A stretch of 64,000 bases of DNA from the NCBI GenBank assembly GCA_036419695.1, contig CP143946.1:4830001-4894000 (forward strand), read 5' to 3'. The stretch comes from [Clostridium] symbiosum (GTDB taxonomy: Bacteria > Bacillota > Clostridia > Lachnospirales > Lachnospiraceae). Each line of letters opens with the position of its first letter. The first letter of the stretch is position 1. The notes below the pieces were generated by a model. The model made no database searches. It saw only the letters and a program-made list of their open reading frames with translations, and was not told where the DNA came from. Shown in pieces: positions 43,258 to 49,995 of this stretch. The translations under genes and the position numbers were made by a program.

Positions 43258-43827
43258 ATGATTGAATATGCAGAAACGCATCTGGCAGGGCCGGATGGGG
43301 TGATGCTTGCTGTCCGGGATGAGGACGGAAGGTTTCAGGATGCTGCTTTAAGGATGGAATATCGGCCGACTCAGTATAAGGACTGTACTTCTGTTTTCGA
43401 CATGGATGAAAACCGGCTTGAATTTGAGTTGCCTGAAGGATTTGTTGTTACCAGTATGAAAGATACGTTTGACCCTTATCAGTATGGAAGGATTCTCTGG
43501 AACGGGTTTAACCACGAGTTGGACGGGGACGGCCCCTATCTGCCCTCGCAGGATGATTTGGATGGGTTCCGAAAGGAATTTGAACGCCCTAATGTAAATC
43601 TTGACTTGAAAATTGCGATTGTGGCGCCGGATGGAAATTTCGCCGCTTATTGCGGTATGTGGCAGGATAATGCCTCGACGGACGTATTGGTGGAACCGGT
43701 CGCTACGGATCCTGTCTACCGAAAAATGGGGCTCGGCCGGGCGGCTGTCCGGGACGGTGGTATCGACACTCTTCTCGTCCTCACCACCACGTCCCCGAAC
43801 ATCCCCGTATCTTTTTTCATCAACTAA
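43258..43827 (+). pseudogene. Truncated GNAT acetyltransferase-like remnant
   Basis: The 189-residue frame resembles the middle of a longer GNAT protein (PEGFVVTSMKDTFDPYQYGRILWNGFNH; GNFAAYCGMWQDNASTDVLVEPVATDPVYRKMGLGRAAV). DPxYRxxGLGRAAV is the acetyl-CoA pyrophosphate loop, which should be followed by 60 or so residues ending in a GF motif. Instead the frame continues as unrelated DGGIDTLLVLTTTSPNI. The N-terminal half is also missing, replaced by repeat fragment E. The first ATG has only GGGGAG directly abutting it. It is most likely non-functional. Confidence 0.7.
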
Positions 43828-45986
43828 ATCTCAACCCATATCATTTCCATCGGCTTCATATCCAGACTGCATTTTAAAGTTCCATGGATATAAAGCTCCG
43901 TCTTCTGAGCTTCCTTCGAATTATTAATCACGGCAACACGGCCGGCCTTCTCGAATGCGGCAACCTCGGTTTCGACGTTGGTGACATAGTATTTCTTCAT
44001 CTCGTCTTCCCGGTGGGCGGCAAAGTAGATGGCGCGAAGTAAGATTCTGCAGTTCTGCGGTGAATACGGCAGTCCTGTGAAGTATACGCTGCGGCCCTGG
44101 CCGTACTGGTTTACGATCAGTCTGCTGTATTCTCCGTCTTTATCCAGGATCTGATATCCCTCGCCCTGGGCATAAATGCGGCTCTTGCCCTCTCCGAAAT
44201 CAATATCTCCGCTGATATCCTCCAGAATAAAGTGTTCTTTATAATTCTCTGCAAGTTCGTTGTATTTATCCGTGCTCATGGAGAATCCCATCTCACGGTC
44301 GGCTCCCAGCACATCGCTGAGCTGGAAATACCGTCCCTGGTACTGGAATGCGGTCGGCTCTCCGACTCCGATGAATCCGCCTCCCTGATCTACGAAGCGG
44401 CGGATGGCGGTAACCACTTTCTCATCCACCCAGTTTTCCGCTCCGCTCCAGGCCGTATAAGCATCTCCGGCATTAATAATTACTTTAATGTCAGGATCGA
44501 TTCCGTTGCGTACATCGTCGAAATTAATAAATTCCACATCGACCGGCATTCCGCTCAGGCATTCAATGACACCCACATAAGAATAAATCTCGCGGTGCCA
44601 GATTGCATGATGGACCTGGTTGCACATCCATCTTCTCAGCTCTCCCCAGCAGTTTAAAATTGCCACCTTGAACGGGGCAACGTAGGAACTGGTTCCATCC
44701 ATCGCCTCCTGGATCTGGCGGAATTCCCCTACTACTTTCTCAATCTGCTCGATAAAACCGGGCCATTCGGAGGCCAGTTTCAAATAACCGCCGTACCCGA
44801 TCCGGTCCAGAGGGGCGCGCAGGATCGCCCTTCTGGCCTTCATCCAGTTATCCTGAGCCTCTCCGATTGGATCTCCGCCCTCGGTGAAAACATCCGGGAA
44901 GAAATACGGTAAAAGACGTCCCTCCGTATAATTTACCCCCTTGATATCGGAAATCATACGCATCGTCACGCCGTCCCCGACGGAACCAACCACTGCATCC
45001 AGCCCAATATTGTCAAAATACTTTCCGAACGGTTCCGTTCCAATCCAGTGGTCTCCCAGAAACATCATGGCTTCCTTGCCATAAGCATGGACAATATCCA
45101 CCAGATCCTTGGCCAGCCTGCTGACCTCAATCTGCTGAAATTCGATGAAGTCCCTGAATTCTTTGGACGGTACGCGGAACGTGGAATTAAAATATCCCTG
45201 ATCTACGATATATTCCGGGCGGAACCGGTAGCCTGCCCAGTGCTCAAACTGTTCCAGGATATAAGGGCTGACGCTGGCGCTGTAGCCAAACCATTCCACA
45301 TATTTTTCCCGTTTCTGATCGTCAAAAGTCAGGGTAAACTGATGGAAGAAGGTGGTAAATCTCACAACATCCACATCCGGGTTCTCTTCACACCAGCGTC
45401 TCAGCTTCTCTTTGACATAGGCCTGTGTCTTGGGCTGGCGCACATCGAAAGTCATCTGGTGTTCCGCACCCTGCCAGTCATTGGTCAGATAATTGTACAT
45501 ATGGACCGGATCCCAGATCAGGAAAGCCAGAAAGCTGACCGTATACTGATGATAGGGGATGCTTTTTATAATAACTTCCCCCGTGGCTTCATCGTAAAAC
45601 CAGTTTTCAACCGGGATTACCTTACCGGTCGTCCTGTCTACAACCTCCCACCAGCGCTTCGGATCGTCGATTGTATTGACCTTCAGCTGCTGTGTATGGA
45701 ATCCCTTCATCAATTCAATGGAGAGCGTCCAGCTCTTAGCTGTCATGCGGTCTGTGATCAGATATTCCTGCTGAACCTCCTCGGGATTATTCCTGGCCCA
45801 GTCGTTGTCTTTTCTCGTTGTATAATAAGTAGCGTAAATCTTCGCTCCTGTTTTTAAAAGATCAGGAGGCATCTCTGTCCCGTCGCAGTCTCTGAGTGCA
45901 TCCGCGTCAAGTCTTTCTTTTAACTTAAGTGTCTCATCCACCATGTCTACATCCGTCGGCAGGGTAAGTCTTCCTCTTACATTCAT
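43824..45986 (-). CDS. lnpA: GH112 1,3-beta-galactosyl-N-acetylhexosamine phosphorylase
   Basis: 720 residues from ATG 45986 (GGAGG ten bases before), cytoplasmic. Full GH112 layout: an N-terminal TIM barrel with VVRFTTFFHQFTL and FLGDHWIGTEPFGKYF, whose Asp312 fits the catalytic acid of bifidobacterial GLNBP (Asp313 by recollection); a middle domain (KVAILNCWGELRRWMCNQVHH; GGGFIGVGEPTAFQ); and a C-terminal beta domain. It splits galacto-N-biose or lacto-N-biose with phosphate to Gal-1-P and GalNAc or GlcNAc. Some GH112 enzymes act on galactosyl-rhamnose instead; a NahK gene 15 kb away favours the HexNAc disaccharides. A TATAAT near 46047 lacks a good -35, in keeping with activation by the divergent AraC protein. 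Confidence 0.92.
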   Translation of the reverse strand: MNVRGRLTLPTDVDMVDETLKLKERLDADALRDCDGTEMPPDLLKTGAKIYATYYTTRKDNDWARNNPEEVQQEYLITDRMTAKSWTLSIELMKGFHTQQLKVNTIDDPKRWWEVVDRTTGKVIPVENWFYDEATGEVIIKSIPYHQYTVSFLAFLIWDPVHMYNYLTNDWQGAEHQMTFDVRQPKTQAYVKEKLRRWCEENPDVDVVRFTTFFHQFTLTFDDQKREKYVEWFGYSASVSPYILEQFEHWAGYRFRPEYIVDQGYFNSTFRVPSKEFRDFIEFQQIEVSRLAKDLVDIVHAYGKEAMMFLGDHWIGTEPFGKYFDNIGLDAVVGSVGDGVTMRMISDIKGVNYTEGRLLPYFFPDVFTEGGDPIGEAQDNWMKARRAILRAPLDRIGYGGYLKLASEWPGFIEQIEKVVGEFRQIQEAMDGTSSYVAPFKVAILNCWGELRRWMCNQVHHAIWHREIYSYVGVIECLSGMPVDVEFINFDDVRNGIDPDIKVIINAGDAYTAWSGAENWVDEKVVTAIRRFVDQGGGFIGVGEPTAFQYQGRYFQLSDVLGADREMGFSMSTDKYNELAENYKEHFILEDISGDIDFGEGKSRIYAQGEGYQILDKDGEYSRLIVNQYGQGRSVYFTGLPYSPQNCRILLRAIYFAAHREDEMKKYYVTNVETEVAAFEKAGRVAVINNSKEAQKTELYIHGTLKCSLDMKPMEMIWVEI

Positions 45987-46137
45987 TATTAAGCGTCCTC
46001 CAAAATCTTTTGTACTGCGTTCCTGTGGCTTCTTTCTTTGTACTATGATTATATTCATTCTCACACCTGTGCGCTATCAGTTTCTTGCCTGCTTTTTTAT
46101 AATTCTTGCTCCCATATCGACAATATTCAACCTGATA

Positions 46138-46166
46138 TTTACAAATTCTTTTATTTTTTCTATAAT
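46138..46166 (+). promoter_or_regulatory. Promoter of the AraC regulator at 46198
   Basis: TTTACA (46138-46143), 17 bp, TATAAT (46161-46166). Confidence 0.75.
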
Positions 46167-46197
46167 TTTCTTAACATCTCAATCAGGAGGTATTTTT

Positions 46198-47031
46198 ATG
46201 AGCAGTAACCGCTTCATTTTAAAAAATCACGACGGCCAGAAACTGACCGGCAATCTCTTATATATATCCACTTCCAAATATGAAGATGACTGGCAGAGCA
46301 TCCCCCATATCCATCATTTTTCTGAACTGATCTACATCACGGCGGGCAAAGGCCGCTTTATTCTGGAGGGTGAGGAATACCCGGTAGTCGAGGGCGATCT
46401 CATTATCATTCCCCCCGACATGGAACATACGGAGCGATCCGTTCCCCTTCATCCCCTGGAATATATCGTGGTTGGTGTAAACGGCGTCTCCTTCCGGGAC
46501 AACAAATGTCTGGAGCGCTATTTCATCTGCCACTACGGTAAGGACACTGAACTTCTCTCGGTGCTTCTGCTCCTTCTGGAGGAAGCGGAAAGTGAGGAAG
46601 CCTACTCCGGCACCGCCTGCCAGGCCCTTTGGGAAGTTCTGATGATTCGGATTGCGCGCAGGCAGAACCTTCTGCCCACACACTTTACCGCTTCCAGAAT
46701 GACAAAGGAATGCAGCCAGATTAAGCGTTATCTGGATTCCAACTATGCAGACAATATCACATTGGATCAGCTGGCCTCACTGGCGCATATGAGCAAATAC
46801 TATCTGGTCCACGCATTTACCAGGTATACAGGCCTGTCTCCAATTAACTACCTGAATGCCCGGCGAATCGCAATCAGCAGGGAGCTGCTGGCCACAACCG
46901 ATCATTCCATTGCTCAGATAGCATCGCTGGCCGGTTTCTCGTCCCAGTCGTATTTTGCCCAGGTTTTTAAACGCGAGGTCGGTAAATCGCCGGCCCAGTA
47001 CAGAAAAGAAGGTCCTCTTAAGAGTATTTGA
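46198..47031 (+). CDS. AraC-family regulator beside the GH112 gene
   Basis: 277 residues from ATG 46198 (AGGAGG seven bases before). A cupin domain comes first (HIHHFSELIYITAGKGRFILEGEEYPVVEGDLIIIPPDMEHTE), then two helix-turn-helix motifs (ITLDQLASLAHMSKYYLVHAFTRYTG; IAQIASLAGFSSQSYFAQVFKREVGKSPAQYRK). Divergent from the phosphorylase gene and probably its activator, responding to the disaccharide or a product. Confidence 0.93.
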   Translation: MSSNRFILKNHDGQKLTGNLLYISTSKYEDDWQSIPHIHHFSELIYITAGKGRFILEGEEYPVVEGDLIIIPPDMEHTERSVPLHPLEYIVVGVNGVSFRDNKCLERYFICHYGKDTELLSVLLLLLEEAESEEAYSGTACQALWEVLMIRIARRQNLLPTHFTASRMTKECSQIKRYLDSNYADNITLDQLASLAHMSKYYLVHAFTRYTGLSPINYLNARRIAISRELLATTDHSIAQIASLAGFSSQSYFAQVFKREVGKSPAQYRKEGPLKSI

Positions 47032-47100
47032 TTATTATTTTACAAATATAAAGAGTAAAAGTCCATAGCCATACATCATTTTATGAGTATTGGAATACAA

Positions 47101-47106
47101 TATAAT
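47101..47106 (+). promoter_or_regulatory. -10 element of the XRE gene at 47170
   Basis: TATAAT without a convincing -35; transcription would begin about ten bases before the stem-loop at 47123. Confidence 0.4.
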
Positions 47107-47122
47107 CAATGTATGATAAATT

Positions 47123-47157
47123 GGTTCTACAACTAAATTGTGTAAGTTTGTAGAACC
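47123..47157 (+). promoter_or_regulatory. Perfect stem-loop/operator before the XRE ribosome site
   Basis: GGTTCTACAA (47123-47132) and TTGTAGAACC (47148-47157) form 10-bp arms with a 15-base loop, abutting the GGAGG. It may be a dyad operator for the repressor itself or an RNA hairpin controlling translation. Confidence 0.6.
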
Positions 47158-47169
47158 GGAGGTGATGGC

Positions 47170-47562
47170 ATGGGAATTGTCGGTGAACGTCTCCGCCTTT
47201 TGCGTGAAAAGAACGGCAAGACTCAGGAGGATATCTCCCGGGTCATTGGCACAACACAGCAGATTTACTCTCGTTACGAAACCAGTAAAACGGAGCTTCC
47301 TGTCCGGCATTTACTTAACCTGTCCTCCTACTATAATGTCAGTACGGATTTCCTTCTAGGCCGCATAGATTATCCCAAGATCCCTCCTGAATTTTCCAAT
47401 TACCTGATTCAGAATGTCACAATTGGCGATTTTGTCTGCCGAATCGATTCTTTCGGAGGCAGATCAAAGAGGCACCTGGTGGATTACGTTAACTATCTCA
47501 CCTATCTGGAAAACACCGAAAAGCTTAAGAAAGATGAAAAGCCAAAGCATCTTCCACAATGA
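47170..47562 (+). CDS. XRE-family transcriptional regulator
   Basis: 130 residues. The helix-turn-helix is at about 5-62 (LRLLREKNGKTQEDISRVIGTTQQIYSRYETSKTELPVRHLLNLSSYYNVSTDFLLG). A C-terminal segment has no assigned fold. GGAGG eight bases before ATG, preceded by a perfect stem-loop. It stands alone with a terminator at 47603-47644. Target unknown; autoregulation through the stem-loop is plausible. Confidence 0.88.
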   Translation: MGIVGERLRLLREKNGKTQEDISRVIGTTQQIYSRYETSKTELPVRHLLNLSSYYNVSTDFLLGRIDYPKIPPEFSNYLIQNVTIGDFVCRIDSFGGRSKRHLVDYVNYLTYLENTEKLKKDEKPKHLPQ

Positions 47563-47602
47563 AGAGATGATTTTTAGCAGGACAGGCCGTCGGCAGCACG
47601 AT

Positions 47603-47644
47603 AAAAAAAGCAGATGTTCCATACCCGGAATATCTGCTTTTTTT
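47603..47644. terminator. Bidirectional terminator
   Basis: AAAAAAAGCAGAT and ATCTGCTTTTTTT arms; placed between convergent XRE and ABC-F genes. Confidence 0.9.
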
Positions 47645-47665
47645 ATTTACTGTTTATAATCCAAA

Positions 47666-49303
47666 TCAGTCGTCCTCTTCCTGACTGTCTGTTACTGTAA
47701 ATACCTGACGTTTTCTGGCCATCTCATCGCTTGCCAGATATTCGTCGTATGTCGTAATCTTATCAATCAGCTTGCCGTTTACAATCTCCATAATACGGTT
47801 TGCCGTTGTCTCCACGATCTGATGATCACGTGATGAGAAAATGATTACACCCTGGAATTTCGTCATACCGTTATTGAGCGCCGTGATGGACTCCATATCC
47901 AGATGGTCGGTCGGCTCATCAAGGATCAGCACGTTGGCTCCCGAGATCATCATCTTGGAAAGCATGCAGCGAACCTTCTCTCCACCGGAAAGAACTTTTA
48001 CCTTCTTCACTCCATCCTCACCGGCAAACAGCATTCTGCCCAGGAAACCGCGGACATACGTTACATCCTTAACCGGAGAGTACTGGGTTAGCCAATCCAC
48101 AATCGTGTCGTCGTTGTCGAATTCGGCGCTGTTATCCTTCGGGAAATATGCCTGGGATGTGGTAAGCCCCCATTTGTAGCTTCCCTCGTCCGGCTCCATC
48201 TCACCCGCCAGAATCTTAAACAGCACCGTCTTGGCCTGCTCATTCGGTCCGACCAGGGCAACCTTATCTTCCCTGTTCAGGATAAATGAAATTCCGTCTA
48301 AGACCTTTACTCCGTCGATTGTCTTGGAAAGGTTCTCCACGGTCAGCACTTCGTTGCCGATTTCCCGCTCCGGCCTGAAATCAATATATGGATATTTACG
48401 GCTGGATGGTCTGATTTCATCCAGTTCGATTTTTTCAAGCGCTTTCTTTCTGGAAGTAGCCTGTTTGGACTTGGAGGCATTGGCCGAGAAACGCTGGATA
48501 AATTCCTGCAGTTCCTTAATCTTCTCTTCCTTCTTCTTGTTGGCTTCCTTCATCTGCTTAATCATCAGCTGGCTGGACTCGTACCAGAAATCATAGTTTC
48601 CTGCGTAAAGCTGAATCTTACCATAATCGATATCGGCAATCTGGGTGCAGACCTTATTTAAGAAGTACCTGTCATGGGATACCACAATAACCGTGTTCTC
48701 AAAATTAATCAGGAATTCCTCCAGCCAGGCGATAGCGTCCAGATCCAGGTGGTTGGTCGGCTCGTCGAGCAGCAGGATATCCGGATTTCCAAATAACGCC
48801 TGGGCCAGAAGGACTTTTACCTTCTGAGCGCCGTTTAAGTCGCCCATCATTTTATAGTGTAAGTCCGTCTCGATACCAAGTCCGTTCAGCAAATTGGCGG
48901 CATCTGATTCCGCCTCCCATCCGTTCATCGTGGCAAACTCTCCCTCCAGATCGGCGGCCTTGATTCCATCTTCATCGGTGAAATCTTCCTTCATGTAAAT
49001 TGCTTCTTTTTCTTTCATTATCTCATACAGTCTGGCATTTCCCATAATAACGGTGTCCAGAACCGTATAAGCATCATATTTAAAATGATCCTGCTGCAGG
49101 AAGGAAAGTCTCTGTCCTGCGGTGATATTAACCTCTCCGCTGGTCGGTTCCAGCTGTCCGGACAGGATTCTTAAAAAGGTAGATTTACCGGCTCCGTTGG
49201 CTCCGATCATACCATAACAGTTTCCCTCGACAAATTTAATACTGACATCTTCAAACAATGCCTTCTTGCCTACACGTAACGTTACATTACTTGTACTAAT
49301 CAT
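47666..49303 (-). CDS. ABC-F ATPase, YbiT/YkpA type
   Basis: 545 residues, two cassettes, no membrane segment. NBD1: Walker A GANGAGKST, DEPTNHLD, VVSHDRYFLNKV; its signature reads LNGAQKVKV rather than LSGGQ. NBD2: Walker A GPNEQAKTV, which as I recall is usual in this subfamily, LSGGEKVRC and DEPTDHLD; the switch His is replaced by Arg492 (FSSRDHQ). Linker of about 80 residues with KKKEEKIKELQEFIQRFSANASKSKQATSRKKAL. Members act on the ribosome; some protect against antibiotics, most are housekeeping. A possible 16-codon leader ORF precedes the gene. Confidence 0.9.
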   Translation of the reverse strand: MISTSNVTLRVGKKALFEDVSIKFVEGNCYGMIGANGAGKSTFLRILSGQLEPTSGEVNITAGQRLSFLQQDHFKYDAYTVLDTVIMGNARLYEIMKEKEAIYMKEDFTDEDGIKAADLEGEFATMNGWEAESDAANLLNGLGIETDLHYKMMGDLNGAQKVKVLLAQALFGNPDILLLDEPTNHLDLDAIAWLEEFLINFENTVIVVSHDRYFLNKVCTQIADIDYGKIQLYAGNYDFWYESSQLMIKQMKEANKKKEEKIKELQEFIQRFSANASKSKQATSRKKALEKIELDEIRPSSRKYPYIDFRPEREIGNEVLTVENLSKTIDGVKVLDGISFILNREDKVALVGPNEQAKTVLFKILAGEMEPDEGSYKWGLTTSQAYFPKDNSAEFDNDDTIVDWLTQYSPVKDVTYVRGFLGRMLFAGEDGVKKVKVLSGGEKVRCMLSKMMISGANVLILDEPTDHLDMESITALNNGMTKFQGVIIFSSRDHQIVETTANRIMEIVNGKLIDKITTYDEYLASDEMARKRQVFTVTDSQEEDD

Positions 49304-49347
49304 ATTGATTCCCTTTCATAATTAACTGCTTTATAATGACTGACTGT

Positions 49348-49398
49348 TTATTCTCGTTCACTGACAAACTGCAGGGATAGAAAAAGAGGCTTTTTCAT
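49348..49398 (-). CDS. Possible 16-residue leader peptide of the ABC-F gene
   Basis: ATG at 49398 preceded by GGGAGGGGC, a strong site. The peptide is MKKPLFLSLQFVSERE. It lies inside the transcript predicted from 49422-49449 and stops 45 bp before the ABC-F start. Antibiotic-responsive ABC-F genes often carry such upstream ORFs. I do not see a terminator between the leader and the gene, so a classic attenuator is not proven. Confidence 0.45.
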   Translation of the reverse strand: MKKPLFLSLQFVSERE

Positions 49399-49421
49399 GC
49401 CCCTCCCACTGCGTCTCTTCT

Positions 49422-49449
49422 ATTTTACAGGAAAATAATAATTTTGCAA
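49422..49449 (-). promoter_or_regulatory. Promoter of the ABC-F gene
   Basis: Minus strand TTGCAA (49449-49444), 16 bp, TAAAAT (49427-49422). The leader is about 110 bases. Confidence 0.6.
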
Positions 49450-49543
49450 GACCGATTTCACAAAATCCCTGAAAAACAAGGGGTTTACGGCAATTTGCCG
49501 AAAAACCGCTACCGTTATCGAGGAAAGAGAACGCCGCCGAGAC

Positions 49544-49873
49544 GGTCGGGGGCGGAATGGGGAGAGGGAGGTTGTGAGTCTTCAGTCCCGGATTGAGTTT
49601 TGTCTCGGGTGGGGAATCCGGGCAGAAAAAGTTCCTGCGGGAAACGCTTGCGCTCTTTGGAGTACATAACGGACACTAACCTCGTAAAAGACCTCGGTAA
49701 GTGCCGATGAACTCCCAGGTTCCCTCCGGAATCTTTTTCTCCCGGATTCCCCACTGGAAAGGTTATGGCCGGGAGCGAGTCCCCGCAGGAATTTTTTTCT
49801 CCGGATTCCCCTTCACTACACCCTACAAACCGGGACTGAAGACTCATATACACCCCCCACTCCCCCGTCCGCC
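49544..49873 (+). repeat. Long hairpin repeat element, copy C (330 bp)
   Basis: Left arm GGAGAGGGAGGTTGTGAGTC and TTCAGTCCCGG, right arm CCGGGACTGAAGACTCATA. The interior GGGGAATCCGGGCAGAAAAA and GTTCCTGCGGGAAACGCTTG are the same as in copy B (inverted). The apex 49671-49705 (GGACACTAACCTCG..CCTCGGTAAGTGCC) differs from the apex of B but pairs. The right inner arm is present twice (about 49729-49756 and 49783-49811). A minus-strand... no; a spurious frame crossing it repeats the peptide start MYSKERKRFPQELF of copy B. Together with the promoter below it fills 49500-49995. Confidence 0.85.
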
Positions 49874-49915
49874 ATCTTACAGAAGCGTCCTCGCATCTCA
49901 ACCACTTCTCCCTCA

Positions 49916-49944
49916 TTGCACCCTCCGCCCACCTGTGCTATACT
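49916..49944 (+). promoter_or_regulatory. Promoter of the ParB-BMP fusion gene
   Basis: TTGCAC (49916-49921), 17 bp ending in TGTGC, TATACT (49939-49944). Confidence 0.7.
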
Positions 49945-49995
49945 CAAACCAACAAAAAATCTCCGGCTAAACGAATTCCAGACAGGAGGTCCCTT

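Noticed and set aside
48180..48240. Degenerate Walker A (GPNEQAKTV) in NBD2 of the YbiT-type ABC-F as a loss-of-function sign
   Set aside because: As far as I recall this NExAKT form is usual in the YkpA/YbiT branch, so it is not unusual by itself.
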